Of a stretch of DNA of 64,000 nt, positions 1-12,400 are shown piece after piece. Position 1 is the stretch's first letter, and every line of letters starts with the position of its first letter. This DNA comes from Toxotes chatareus (Eukaryota; Chordata; Actinopteri; Toxotidae). The notes under the pieces were generated by a model that had not been told where the DNA came from, made no database searches, and saw only the letters and a program-made list of their open reading frames with translations. The stretch is from assembly GCA_016801885.1 (NCBI GenBank), contig CM028895.1:18620001-18684000 (forward strand), in the 5' to 3' direction. A program made the position numbers and the translations under genes.

Positions 1-1411
1 TTTGCTATTCTCAAAACAGAAATGATAAAGGATATATTGTGTGTATGTGAGTGTCGACCACCAATCTCCTGATCACTCATTACATTAGAGGAAGGTTAGC
101 TTTGCTGTTTGAATCTATATCATGACAGTATCAAGATACCATAGACTGGACTGTGTACAGACTGTCATATCATGTGATGGACCCTGTGATGGTAATCTGA
201 CATAAGTTATCTTTTTAATTAAAAAAAGTAAAATACGTACATGTAAAATATATTAATTAGTACGGGTTGAAGTTAATGATGGCTCCTCTGTATGAAGGTG
301 CAACAGCTGTTGCAGTTTCTGTAAATTGTTTAAGTTGCAGAGATTATTTTGCTGCTAGGTAAACCTTCATCCTTGCACCTGGCTTAGACACAAACCACCT
401 ATATGTTTAAATCACTTATGAACACTTTGGTGCTGACCATTCTGCCTTGGTATTAAAAAAATACAAGCAGGCTTTTACTTGGAATTCAGATAATTTGCTT
501 TATTTCATTACTGCAGAAGTAGGAAGTACTGTCAGTAAAGAAATATCTGTTCCCTTTCTATCTTCGTTCTAAAGTATTTGTACCTACCCTACTTATACTT
601 GTTGGCATCATTCAGAAGCTTCTTATGATTAAATTATAACCACACAGTATTTCTGTGAGCATATACTGATTTTATACTAAGGTTTTTAAATCAGAGTTTG
701 ATTCACACCCCATCCCCCCATCTTAATGAAGTATCATATGCTGTTGTTGTATTCTTCCCTCTGGTGTTCTGGATACTGCTGAGCCATCAGTTAGAGACAT
801 ACACACCCAGTCGTGGGGGAGGAGATCTTTTTTTTTCTTCTACCATTTCAGTTTATAAGACCACTAGCATTTCAACTGCAGCCAGGTGCTCTGCCTCCAT
901 CGTAACCTTTTGTTCCTCCTAGTACTGCAACCAAGCCAGACCAGGTCCTAAGATCAGGGCAGAGTCCCATGGTGTGTCAGCATGGCTCAGCCACACCATA
1001 GCCCCCTCCTCTAGTGGCTGTTTGTCCTATATTCACTGTGATATTCTGCATTGGGTGAGGACCTCTCTCTGCCTTGGCTGTCTGCCTAGGTTGTCCTTGA
1101 CATGAAGAACTACTAGCTCTGGTTTGAAGTTTGAAGTCCTGCACATATCATGCCTAAGCTGCCAATATCAATACTGTTAGGAACTATTCATAAAAATCCT
1201 TTGAAACGAGTCACAGGGTTAGAATTTTCAATTCATCCTCTTGGAAACCATTAAAAACTGAACAGCGAACCCTAGTTTTTTCCTAACCTGTGGTGTGTAT
1301 ATAAACATGAATGTTAACCTTCAGGGATTAATAATCTGCTCTCTGGTTTTATTTACTAATCATTTATGTTCAAGTTTCAAGTTGTGTGTGTGTGTGTGTG
1401 TGTGTGCTCAG
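1..1411. other. Partial ankrd6 intron, no coding exon recognised
   Basis: AT-rich single-copy-looking sequence upstream of the first recognisable exon. Short open frames here have no recognisable motif and no convincing pair of splice sites. A GT dinucleotide run at about 1383-1406 sits immediately before the splice acceptor. The ankyrin-repeat exons of the gene should lie further upstream, outside the window. Confidence 0.6.
1383..1406. repeat. (GT)n microsatellite next to a splice acceptor
   Basis: About twelve GT units directly precede the acceptor of the exon at 1412. The run takes the place of the usual polypyrimidine tract, so its length could affect exon recognition. Confidence 0.9.
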
Positions 1412-1516
1412 GTGCAGAGCTTTCTGCGTGGAAGGAGTGTGAGGAAGAGGAGAGACAAGCTGAAGGCAGAGGGCAGAGCTCAGTCAGTGCCCAGAGATGG
1501 GATGGTGCCCTGTAAG
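1412..1516 (+). CDS. ankrd6: ankrd6 internal exon (basic linker region)
   Basis: The exon encodes 35 residues beginning VQSFLRGRSVRKRRDKLK, a strongly basic helical stretch, and ends at an AAG|GTAAAA donor. It starts and ends in phase 0 and joins in frame to the exon at 2827. The acceptor is a CAG just after a GT microsatellite; a second CAG six bases downstream (exon start 1418) would also keep the frame and would drop two residues. I place it in ankrd6 because phase and spacing match the clearly recognised exons downstream, not because this peptide is diagnostic. It lies between the ankyrin repeats (not in the window) and the coiled-coil region. Confidence 0.7.
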
Positions 1517-1628
1517 GTAAAAACTGGACCACTGTGTCAGAGCAAACAGAAATGACTGTCCTTGATTTTAGTAGAAGAAATGAGGGTAAGAAAAATAACT
1601 GATTGTGATTGTTTATTGATTGGACCTT

Positions 1629-2330
1629 TTAGACATCAGCATAGCTTCTGATTTTTGACAGTATTTTATAGGCTGATATTTCTGAAGAAGATTCAATAAT
1701 AGATCCTTTATCCTTGATAGTAATGAAATATATTTCTGTGTACAGGGACATTTTGTGTTCCTCCTCCTCTTGTAAGATATTTAATTCCAGTTTCTGCCCT
1801 GATTGCTGTGGCCAGGGGCTAAAAAATAATGCACAGAGTAGAGGACTGAGAGGATCTCCTTGTATGGTCCTGTGTGTTAGGTTAAAGAAGGGTGATATCT
1901 GTCTCTGTCCGTTATTACTGCTGCCCTCGGATTTGATAAAACCCGCCCCGAAGCAAAATATTCTAAGAAATATTTGCCCCTTTACGGCATCCACAGCTAT
2001 CAGGATACTTTCAGCATGATTTGAAAATATCTGACTCTGTCCTGAGGTCAACCTCTGTATGAATCTCACCTCATCTGAATGCAAGTAAAATCTTTTCCAG
2101 CCTTATAGCAAGAATGTTCATGAGAACGTGCACTAAAACTTCTGGTCACTGTGATCTTCATCTCTTTTTACACTTAGTGAAATCACAGCCTTGTTAAATG
2201 TTTCTGGTAGTTTCCCTAATGAAACAGATTCTTCAGAATAGAAGCTAATTTGTCTACACAAGTCAGTGGGAAAGTCTCAGACTCCTGGACCCCACTGTTG
2301 ATGCCACCTGATGATTATTGAGTCTTAATT
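1629..2330 (-). pseudogene. Degraded L1-type LINE reverse transcriptase fragment
   Basis: Read on the minus strand, the region shows eroded landmarks of an L1/Tx1-type reverse transcriptase in the right order: a LPETFNKAVISL-like segment (about 2200-2250), the remnant of the QTGFI..R block (FIQR near 2060), a FGAGFIK segment, the highly diagnostic IQGDPLSPLL (about 1830-1860), then EHKMSLYTEIYFI where an active enzyme would have YADD. The catalytic aspartates are gone, the AFDRVEW block is missing, and stops and frameshifts occur before 2084. Only part of the RT domain is present, with no endonuclease. It is a dead intronic insertion; the exact ends are uncertain. Confidence 0.8.
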
Positions 2331-2826
2331 AATAAACTAGAACTTCTGACCTCTTGTACGATCATGAGACTGTCTAGATAATCTTTCGGACTCACAGACA
2401 TTTCTGGCAAGTCAGACTATCTCTGATTTAACCTGGTTATATATGATACAAAAATTGAGAAATACCTTTTTAATGCCCCTTGTATCACTTCATTTTTATT
2501 AGTTGGTATAGCTAGTCTTTTTTTCTTTTTTAGTTTAAACAGGTCATGTCATGTCACCATCTGCCGCTTATCTGGGTCTAGGCCCAGGTCGCAGGGGCAA
2601 CTGCCGCCCAGCCCACAACGCATCGAAGTCCTATGGCACCTCCACACTCCCATAACATTAACTTTGAGTGATGCCTCATTTATTTTGATTATTTGTAAAG
2701 AACTAGACTCTAGGAAAGTCTAGTCTCTAGTTTTACTTTGATGTAACTGATTGCGGATGGACTGAGTGCTTAAGCATTTCCAGGAAACTGATCTATGGTA
2801 CCTTTCCTTCTTCCTGTTTCCTGCAG
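2331..2826. other. Intron sequence, no gene seen
   Basis: Remainder of the ankrd6 intron between the L1 fragment and the exon at 2827. A GC-richer patch at about 2560-2650 (CTGGGTCTAGGCCCAGGTCG) contrasts with the AT-rich surroundings and may be the end of an old transposable element. I cannot name it. Confidence 0.5.
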
Positions 2827-2940
2827 GACAACACATCTGCTGCAGATGACACCCAGAGCAGTGACCGAGCCGCCTGCAAACACACTGAGGTGACAGAGTC
2901 AAACACCAGGAGGGGAAAGAACAGGAAGCAGAGAGAAAAG
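2827..2940 (+). CDS. ankrd6: ankrd6 internal exon (acidic-to-basic linker)
   Basis: The exon encodes 38 residues running from DNTSAADDTQSSDRAACK to NTRRGKNRKQREK, a low-complexity polar linker that turns lysine/arginine-rich at its end. It is bounded by TTTCCTGCAG|GAC and GAAAAG|GTTTGA, with phase 0 on both sides, so it joins the neighbours at 1516 and 3057 without a frame change. Linkers of this kind separate the ankyrin repeats from the conserved C-terminal part of ANKRD6. Assignment rests on context and phase; the peptide alone is poorly conserved. Confidence 0.75.
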
Positions 2941-3056
2941 GTTTGAGAAGCTGAATGTTTCTGCTCACAGGGGATGACATCGAGTCTCCCTTCTCTGTTA
3001 TGGTCAGATGGGAGAGTTGGAGTAAGGGCTAATCTCAGTTGCTGTTGCTGTTGCAG

Positions 3057-3227
3057 CCATTTCTGTCTGACCCCCTCCGCCGCAGAGAGACCAGGCACAG
3101 CGAAGCCTTTCAGAAGAGGAAAAGTAAACTGCGAGGAGCCTCTCCTCATGCATCCATCCCTCCACATAACTTTAAAGCGTACCAGCTGTACACACTGTAC
3201 CGCGGCAAGGATGGCAAGATCATGCAG
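3057..3227 (+). CDS. ankrd6: ankrd6 internal exon, start of the conserved C-terminal block
   Basis: Encodes 57 residues. The first ~35 are basic linker; the last ~20 (PPHNFKAYQLYTLYRGKDGKIMQ region) are the conserved motif I recognise as vertebrate ANKRD6/diversin, just before the coiled coil. The acceptor is TTGCAG|CCA. An alternative AG at 3084-3085 is rejected because it would start out of phase with the upstream exon. The donor is ATGCAG|GTACC. The intron that follows runs to 56615 and contains the satellite array, so this exon and the next are joined across about 53.4 kb although the proteins they encode are contiguous in the family. Confidence 0.92.
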
Positions 3228-3274
3228 GTACCATTAGTGCACAAACACTCCTGCTGTTTAGTTAAGTCGTTTTT

Positions 3275-3419
3275 GACTGCATTTTGATGCCTTACTGTAC
3301 TATGACTTTTTTGGTCTGTTTTGAAGCCTTACTATACTATGCCGTTTTTTGGCATATTTTGAGGCCATACTATACGGCGACTTTTTTTGGCCTATTCTGA
3401 AGCCTTACTATACTATAAA
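3275..3419 (-). repeat. Inverted left end of the satellite array
   Basis: About 145 bp of satellite units in the opposite orientation to the rest. Here the strand shown reads TTTTGATGCCTTACTGTACT and GAAGCCTTACTATACTATG, whose complements are the AGTATAGTAAGGCTTCAAAA units found just to the right. The switch to forward orientation is close to 3419-3425. The complement of this end, with its GTAAGGCTTC variant, also resembles the extreme right end of the array near 52400-52430. Confidence 0.88.
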
Positions 3420-6400
3420 AACTTCATACTTTAGTATGGCCTCAAAATGTCATAAAAAACGTCATAGTATAGTAAGTCTTCAAAATTGGCCAAAAAAGTC
3501 ATACTTTAGTATGATCTCAAAATGTCATAAAAAACGTCATAGTATAGTAAGGCTTCAAAATCGGCCAAAAAAAGTCATACTTTAGTATGACCTCAAAATG
3601 TGAAAAAAAAAACGTCATAGTATAGTAAGGCGTAAAAATCGGCCCAAAAAAGTCATACTTTTAGTATGACCTCAAAATTCATAAAAAAACGCCATATAGT
3701 ATAGTATGGCGTAAAAATCGGCAAAAAAAAAGTCATACTTTAGTATGACCTCAAAATGTCATAAAAAAACGCCATAGTATAGTAAGGCTTCAAAATCGGC
3801 CAAAAAAAAGTCATACATTAGTTGACCTCAAAAATAAAAAAACACCATAGTACAGTATGGCATCAAAATCGGCTAAAAAAAGTCATACTTTAGTATGACC
3901 TCAAAATGTCATAAAAAAACGCTATAGTATAGTAAGTGGCGTCAAAATCGGTCGGCAAAAAAGTCATATACTTAGTATGACCTCAAAAAATGTTTCAAAA
4001 AAAAAAGTCATAGTATAGTATGCTTCAAAATCGGCAAAAAAAAGTCATACTTTTAGTATGACTTCAAAAAATCATAAAAAAAAAAAACATCATAGTATAG
4101 TATGGCATCAAAATCGGCCAAAAAAAGTCATACTTTAGTATGACCTCAAAAAGTGGTAAAAAAAAAAAGTCATAGTATAGTATGGCATCAAAGTGGGCAA
4201 AAAAAAAGTCATACTTTAGTATGACCTCAAAATGTAAAAAAAAGTCATAGTATAATAAGGCGTCAAATTCAGCAAAAAAAAAAGTCATACTTTAGTATGA
4301 CCTCAAAAAGTGTTAAAAAAAAACGTCATAGTATAGAATGGCATCAAAATCGGCCAAAAAAAATGTCATACTTTAGTATGACCTCAAAAAGTCATGCTAA
4401 AAACGCTATAGTATAGTATATGCAAAAAATCGGCCAAAAAAGTCATACTTTAGTATGACCTCAAAATGTCATAAAAAACGTCATAGTATAGTATGACCTC
4501 AAAAATCGGCAAAAAAAAGTCATAAAAGTATGACCTCAAAAAGTCATAAAAAAACGTATAGTATAGTATGTATGGCCAAATGGCCAAAAAAAGTCATACT
4601 TTAGTATGACCTCAAAATGTCATAAAAAAATATAGTATAGTAATGGCTTCAAAATCGGCCAAAAAAGTCATACTTTAGTATGACCTCAAAATGTCATAAA
4701 AAACGCTATAGTATAGTATATGCAACAAAATCGCCAAAAAAAGTCATACTTTAGTATGACCTCAAAATGTCATAAAAAAACGCTATAGTATAGTATGGCA
4801 TCAAAATCGCCAAAAAAAGTCATACTTTAGTATGACCTCAAAATGTCATAAAAAAACGTCATAGTATAGTATGCGCGTCAAAAAAAAAAAGTCAAAAAAA
4901 TTTGACCTTAATGTCAAAAACGTCATAAAAAAGTATAGTATAGTATGGCATCAAAATCGGCAAAAAAAAGTCATACTTTAGTATGACCTCAAAATGTCAT
5001 AAAAAAAAAAATCATAGTATAGTATGGCGCTCAAAATCGCCAAAAAAAGTCATACTTTAGTATGACCTCAAAATGTGTCAAAAAAAACGCATAGTATAGT
5101 ATGACCTCAAAAAATGGTAAAAAAAGTCATACTTAGTATGACCTCAAAAATGTCAAAAAAACGCTATAGTATAGTATGGCGCAAATCGGCCAAAAAAAGT
5201 CATACTTAGTATGACCTCAAATGTCATAAAAAACGTCATAGTATAGTATGGCCTCAAAATCGCAAAAAAAAGTCATACTTTTATGACCTCAAAATGTCAT
5301 AAAAAAACGTCATAGTATAGTATGGCATCAAAATCGGCCAAAAAAAAAGTCATACTTTAGTATGACCTCAAAAAAGTCATACATAAAAAAACGTCATAGT
5401 ATAGTATAGTATGGCCTCAAAAAGTCGTAAAAAAATCATACTTTAGTATGACCTCAAAATGTCATAAAAAAAAGTCATAGTATAGTATGGCCTCAAAATC
5501 GCCAAAAAAAAGTCATACTATAGTATGACCTCAAAATGTCAAAAAAAACGTCATAGTATATGTAAAATCGGCCAAAAAAAAGTATACTTTAGTATGGCAT
5601 CAAAATGTCATAAAAAAGTCATACTTTAGTATGACCTCAAAAAAGTCATACTTTAGTATGACCTCAAAAATAAAAAAAACGCATAGTATAGTATGGCATC
5701 AAAATCGGCAAAAAAAGTCATACTTTTAGTATGACCTCAAAATGTCATAAAAAAAAAATCATAGTATAGTATAGTATGGCATCAAAATCGGCCAAAAAAA
5801 GTCATACTTTAGTATGACCTCAAAAATCATAAAAAAACGCCATAGTATAGTATGGCGCTCAAAATCGCCAAAAAAGTCATACTTTAGTATGACCTCAAAA
5901 ATGTCATAAAAAACGCCATAGTATAGTATGGCATCAAAATCGGGCCAAAAAAAGTCATACTTTAGTATGACCTCAAAATGTCATAAAAAAACGCTCATAG
6001 TATAGTATGGCGCTCAAAATCGCCAAAAAAAGTCATACTTAGTATGACCTCAAAATGTCAAAAAAAGTCAAAAGTCAGTATGTCATAAAATTAAAAAAAG
6101 ACATACTCAAAATGTCAAATAAAAAAACGCCATAGTATAGTATAGTATGGCTCAAATCGGCAAAAAAGTCATACTTTATGTATGACCTCAAAATGTCATA
6201 AAAAACGCTATAGTATAGTATAGCGCTGTAATCGCCAAAAAAAAGTCATACTTTTAGTATGACCTCAAAATGTCATAAAAACGCTATAGTATAGTATGGC
6301 GCCAAAATCGGCCAAAAAAGTCATACTTTTTTATGACCTCAAAATGTCATAAAAAAAACGCTATAGTATAGTATGGCGTCAAAATCGGCAAAAAAAAGTC

Positions 6401-9400
6401 ATACTTTTTAGTATGACCTCAAAATGTCATAAAAAAAAACGCCATAGTATAGTATGGCATCAAAATCGGCCAAAAAAAGTCATACTTTAGTATGACCTCA
6501 AAATGTGTCATACTTTAAAAAAAAAGTCATACTTATAAAACGTATAGTATAAACGTATAGTATAAATGGCAAAATCGGCAAAAAAAAGTCATACTTTTAG
6601 TATGACCTCAAAATGTAAAAAAAACGCTATATAGTATAGTAGTATGGCCAAAAATCGGCCAAAAAAAAGTCATACTTTAGTATGACCTCAAAATGTCATA
6701 AAAAACGCTATATAGTATAGTAAAATGTCAAAAAGTCAAAAAATTTAGTATGACCTCAAAAAGTCAAAAAAACGTCATAGTTTAGTATGACCTCAAAAAA
6801 GTCAAAAAGTCATAAAACCTCAAAATGTCATAAAAAACGCTATATAGTATATGGGCAAAAAATCGGCCAAAAAAAAAAGTCATACTTTTAGTATGACCTC
6901 AAATGTCATAAAAAACGCTATAGTATAGTATGGCTCAAAATCGGCAAAAAAAAAAGTCATACTTTAGTATGACCTCAAAATGTCATAAAAACGCCATAGT
7001 ATAGTATGGCGCCAAAATCGGCCAAAAAAAGTCATACTTTTAGTATGACCTCAAAATGTCATAAAAAACGCTATAGTATAGTATGGCGTCAAAATCGCCA
7101 AAAAAGTCATACTTTTAGTATGACCTCAAAAAAAAAAAAGTCATAAAAAAAATCGCCATAGTATAGTATGGCGCCAAAATCGGCCAAAAAAGTCATACTT
7201 TTAGTATGACCTCAAAATGTCATAAAAAAAAACGCTATAGTATAGTATGGCGCTCAAAATCGGCAAAAAAGTCATACTTTAGTATGACCTCAAAAAGTCA
7301 TGACCATAGTATAGTATGACCTCAAAAATCGGCCAAAAAAAGTCATAGTATAGTATGACCTCAAAAAATGTCCAAAAAAAGTCATAGTATAGTAGTATGA
7401 CCTCAAAAAGTCAAAAAAAAATACTTTAGTATGACCTCAAAATGTCATAAAAAAAAAGTCATAGTATAGTATGGCCTCAAAATCGGCAAAAAAAGTCATA
7501 CTTTAGTATGACCTCAAAATGTCATAAAAAAACGTCATAGTATAGTATGGCATCAAAATCGGCAAAAAAAAAAAGTCATACTTTAGTATGACCTCAAAAT
7601 GTCATAAAAAAACGCTATAGTATAGTATGGCGTCAAAATCGGCCAAAAAAGTCATACTTTAGTATGACCTCAAAATGTCATAAAAAAAATAGTATAGTAT
7701 AGTAAAAAATTTCATAAAAAACGCATAGTATAGTATGGCAAAATCGGCCAAAAAAAGTCATACTTTAGTATGACCTCAAAATGTCATAAAAAAACGCATA
7801 GTATAGTATGGCGTCAAAAAAAGCAAAAAATACTTTTAGTATGACCTCAAAAAATGTCATAAAAAACGCTATAGTATAGTATGGCGCAAAATCGGCAAAA
7901 AAAAGTACTTTTAGTATGACCTCAAAATGTCATAAAAAAAACGCCATAGTATAGTATGGCGCTGTAATCGGCCAAAAAAGTCATACTTTAGTATGACCTC
8001 AAAATGTCATGAAAAAACTCATAATAGTATGTCATAAAAAAAAAAAGTCATAGTATAGTATGACCTCAAATGTCCAAAAAAAGTCATAGTATAGTATGGC
8101 ATCAAAATCGGCCAAAAAGTATTAGTATGACCTCAAAATGTCATAAAAAAACGCCATAGTATAGTATGGCGCTCAAAATCGCCAAAAAAAGTCATACTTA
8201 GTATGACCTCAAAAATGTCATAAAAAACGCTATAGTATAGTATGGCGTCAAAATCGCCAAAAAAAAAAACTACTTTAGTATGACCTCAAAATGTCATAAA
8301 AAAAAATCATAGTATAGTATGGCCTCAAAAATCGCCAAAAAAAAAGTCATACTTTAGTATGACCTCAAAATGTCATAAAAAACGCTATAGTATAGTATGG
8401 CGTCAAAATCAAAAAAAAAGTCATACTTTAGTATGACCTCAAAATGTCAAAAAAAACGCCATAGTAGTATGGCCTCAAAAAAAAAAGTCATATATAGTAT
8501 GACCTCAAAATGTCATAAAAAAACGCTATAGTATAGTATGGCGCAAAAATCAAAAAAGTCATACTTTTTATGACCTCAAAAAATGTCATAAAAAAACGTC
8601 ATAGTATAGTATATGCGTCAAAATCGGCCAAAAAAAAGTCATACTTTAGTATGACCTCAAAATGTCATAAAAAAACGCTATAGTATAGTATGGCATCAAA
8701 ATAGTGCCAAAAAAAATACTTTAGTATGACCTCAAAATGTCATAAAAACGCTATAGTATAGTATGGCCAAAATCGGCCAAAAAAAAGTCATACTTTTAGT
8801 ATGACCTCAAAATGTCATAAAAACGTCCATAGTATAGTATGGCGCCAAAATCGGGCCAAAAAAAGTCATACTTTAGTATGACCTCAAAATGTCATAAAAA
8901 AACGTCATAGTATAGTATGGCGTCAAAATCGGCCAAAAAAAGTCATACTTTTAGTATGACCTCAAAATGTCATAAAAAACGCTATAGTATAGTATGGCAT
9001 CAAAATCGGCAAAAAAAAATACTTAGTATGACCTCAAAATGTCATAAAAAAACGTCATAGTATAGTATGGCGCCAAAATCGCCAAAAAAGTCATACTTAG
9101 TATGACCTCAAAATGTCATAAAAAAAAGTCATAGTATAGTATGACCTCAAAATGTCAAAAAACGTCATAGTATAGTATGGCCAAAAAAAGTCATACTTTA
9201 GTATGACCTCAAAATGTCATAAAAAAAACGCTATAGTATAGTATGGCGCTCAAAATCGGCCAAAAAAAGTCATACTTTTTTATGACCTCAAAATGTCATA
9301 AAAACGCATAGTATAGTATGGCCAAAAATAGTAAAAACATAATGACCTCAAAAATCATAAAAAATATAGTATAGTATAAAAAGTCATAAAAAATGACCTC

Positions 9401-12400
9401 AAATGTCATAAAAAACGTCATATAGTATAAAAATCGCCAAAAAAGTCATACTTTAGTATGACCTCAAAATGTCATAAAAAAAATCATAGTATAGTATGGC
9501 GTCAAAATCGGCCAAAAAAAAGTCATACTTTTTTATGACCTCAAAATGTCATAAAAAAACGCATAGTATAGTATGGCGCCAAAAATCGCCAAAAAAAGTC
9601 ATACTTTAGTATGACCTCAAAATGTCATAAAAAAACGCTCATAGTATAGTATGGCCAAAATCGGCCAAAAAAGTCAAAAAAAGTACTTTAGTATGACCTC
9701 AAAATGTCATAAAAAAAACGCATAGTATAGTATGGCCTCAAAATCGCCAAAAAAAGTCATACTTTAGTATGACCTCAAAATGTCATAAAAAAACGTCATA
9801 GTATAGTATGGCAAAAAAATCGCCAAAAAAAGTCATAATTTTAGTATGACCAAAAATGTCATAAAAAACGCATAGTATAGTATGGCCAAAAAATCGCCAA
9901 AAAAAATCAAAATTTTTTATGACCAAAAATGTCATAAAACGCCATACGTCATAGTATAGTATGGCAAAAAATCATAAAAAAAAAAAGTCATCATAGTATG
10001 AGTAAAAATGTCATCAAAAAGTCATACTTTAGTATGACCTCAAAATGTCATAAAAAACGTAGTATAGTATATGGCCTGTTTCGGCCAAAAAAAAGTCATA
10101 CTTTAGTATGACCTCAAAAAATGTCATAAAAACGCTATAGTATAGTATGGCGCCAAAATCGCCAAAAAAAGTCATACTTTAGTATGACCTCAAAATGTCA
10201 TAAAAAACGTCATAGTATAGTATGGCATCAAAATCGGCCAAAAAGTCAAAAAATAGTATGACCTCAAAATGTCATAAAAACGCTATAGTATAGTATGGCG
10301 CTCAAAATCGGCAAAAAAAAGTCATACTTTAGTATGACCAAAATGTCAAAAAAAAGTCATACTATAGTATGACCAAAAAAAGTCATAAAAAACGTCATAT
10401 ATAGTATGGCGCTCAAAAAATCGCCAAAAAAAGTCATACTTTAGTATGACCTCAAAAATCGCAAAAAGTCATAAAAAATGTCATAAAAAAGCTATAGTAT
10501 AGTATGGCGCTCAAAATCGGCCAAAAAAAGTCATACTTTTTAGTATGACCTCAAAAATGTCATAAAAAACGCTATAGTATAGTATGGCATCAAAAATCGG
10601 CCAAAAAAAAGTCATACTTTAGTATGACCTCAAAATGTCATAAAAAACGCTATAGTATAGTATATGGCTCAAAATCGGCAAAAAAGTCATACTTTAGTAT
10701 GACCTCAAAATGTCATAAAAAACGCCATAGTATAGTATGGCGCAAAATCGCCAAAAAAAGTCATACTTTAGTATGACCAAAAGTCAAAAAAAAAGTATAG
10801 TATGACCTCAAAAATCGCAAAAAAGTATAGTATGGCCTCAAAATCATAAAAAACGCTATAATAGTAAAAAAAGTCAAAAAAGTCATACTTTTATGACCTC
10901 AAAAAATGTCAAAAAAGCATAATATAGTATAGTATGGCGTCAAAATCGGCCAAAAAGTCATACTTTTTAGTATGACCTCAAAATGTCATAAAAAAACGTC
11001 ATAGTATAGTATGGCGCTGAAAATCGGCAAAAAAAGTCATAAAAAGTATGACCTCAAAAATCATGCCAAAAAACGCATAGTATAGTATGGCTCAAAATCG
11101 CCAAAAAAAGTCATACTTTAGTATGACCTCAAAATGTCATAAAAAAACGCCATAGTATAGTATGGCGCTTTTTCGGCCAAAAAAAGTCATACTTTTATGA
11201 CCTCAAAATGTCATAAAAAACGCTATAGTATAGTATGTATGCCTCAAATCGGCCAAAAAAAGTCATACTTTAGTATGACCTCAAAAAAAACGCATAAAAA
11301 ATGCGTCATAGTATAGTATGGCCAAAAATCGTATAGTAAAAAAAAAAAAGTCATACTTTTAGTATGACCTCAAAATGTCATAAAAAAACGTCATAGTATA
11401 GTATGGCCTCAAAAAATCAAAAAAAGTCATACTTTAGTATGACCTCAAAATGTCATAAAAAAAACATATAGTATAGTATGGCGTCAAAATCGGCCAAAAA
11501 AGTCATACTTTAGTATGACCTCAAAATGTCATAAAAAAACGTCATAGTATAGTATGGCCAAAATCGGCAAAAAAGTCATACTTAGTATGACCTCAAAATG
11601 TCATAAAAAAACGCCATAGTATAGTATGGCGTCAAAAAAAATCGGCAAAAAAAGTCATACTTTTTATGACCTCAAAATGTCATAAAAAAACGCCATAGTA
11701 TAGTATGGCGCTCAAAATCGGCCAAAAAAGTCATACTTTAGTATGACCTCAAAATGTCATAAAAACGCTATAGTATAGTATAAGGCCAAAAAATCAAAAT
11801 CGGCCAAAAAAGTCATAAAAAGTTTTTAGTATGACCTCAAAATGTCATAAAAAAAACGCCATAGTATAGTATGGCGCTCAAAATCGCAAAAAAAAGTCAT
11901 ACTTTTTATGACCTCAAAATGTCATAAAAAAAACGCTATAGTATAGTATGGCGTCAAAATCGGTATGAAAAATGTCATAAAAAAGCTTAGTATATAGACC
12001 TCAAAATGTCATAAAAATGCATATAGTATAGTATAGTATGGCCTCAAAAATCGCCAAAAAAAGTCATAAAATTTTTATGACCTCAAAATGTCATAAAAAC
12101 GTCATAGTATAGTATGACCTCAAAATCGCAAAAAAAGTCATACATAGTATAGTAAAACGTATAGTATAAAATCGCTCAAAAAAAAAAAAAAATACTTAGT
12201 ATGACCTCAAAAAATGTCATAAAAAAACGTCATAGTATAGTATGGCCTCAAAATCGGCCAAAAAAAGTCATACTTTTAGTATGACCTCAAAATGTCATAA
12301 AAAAAAATCATAGTATAGTATGGCGCTTTAATCGCCAAAAAGTCATACTTTAGTATGACCTCAAAATGTCATAAAAAAACGCTATAGTATAGTATAGTAT

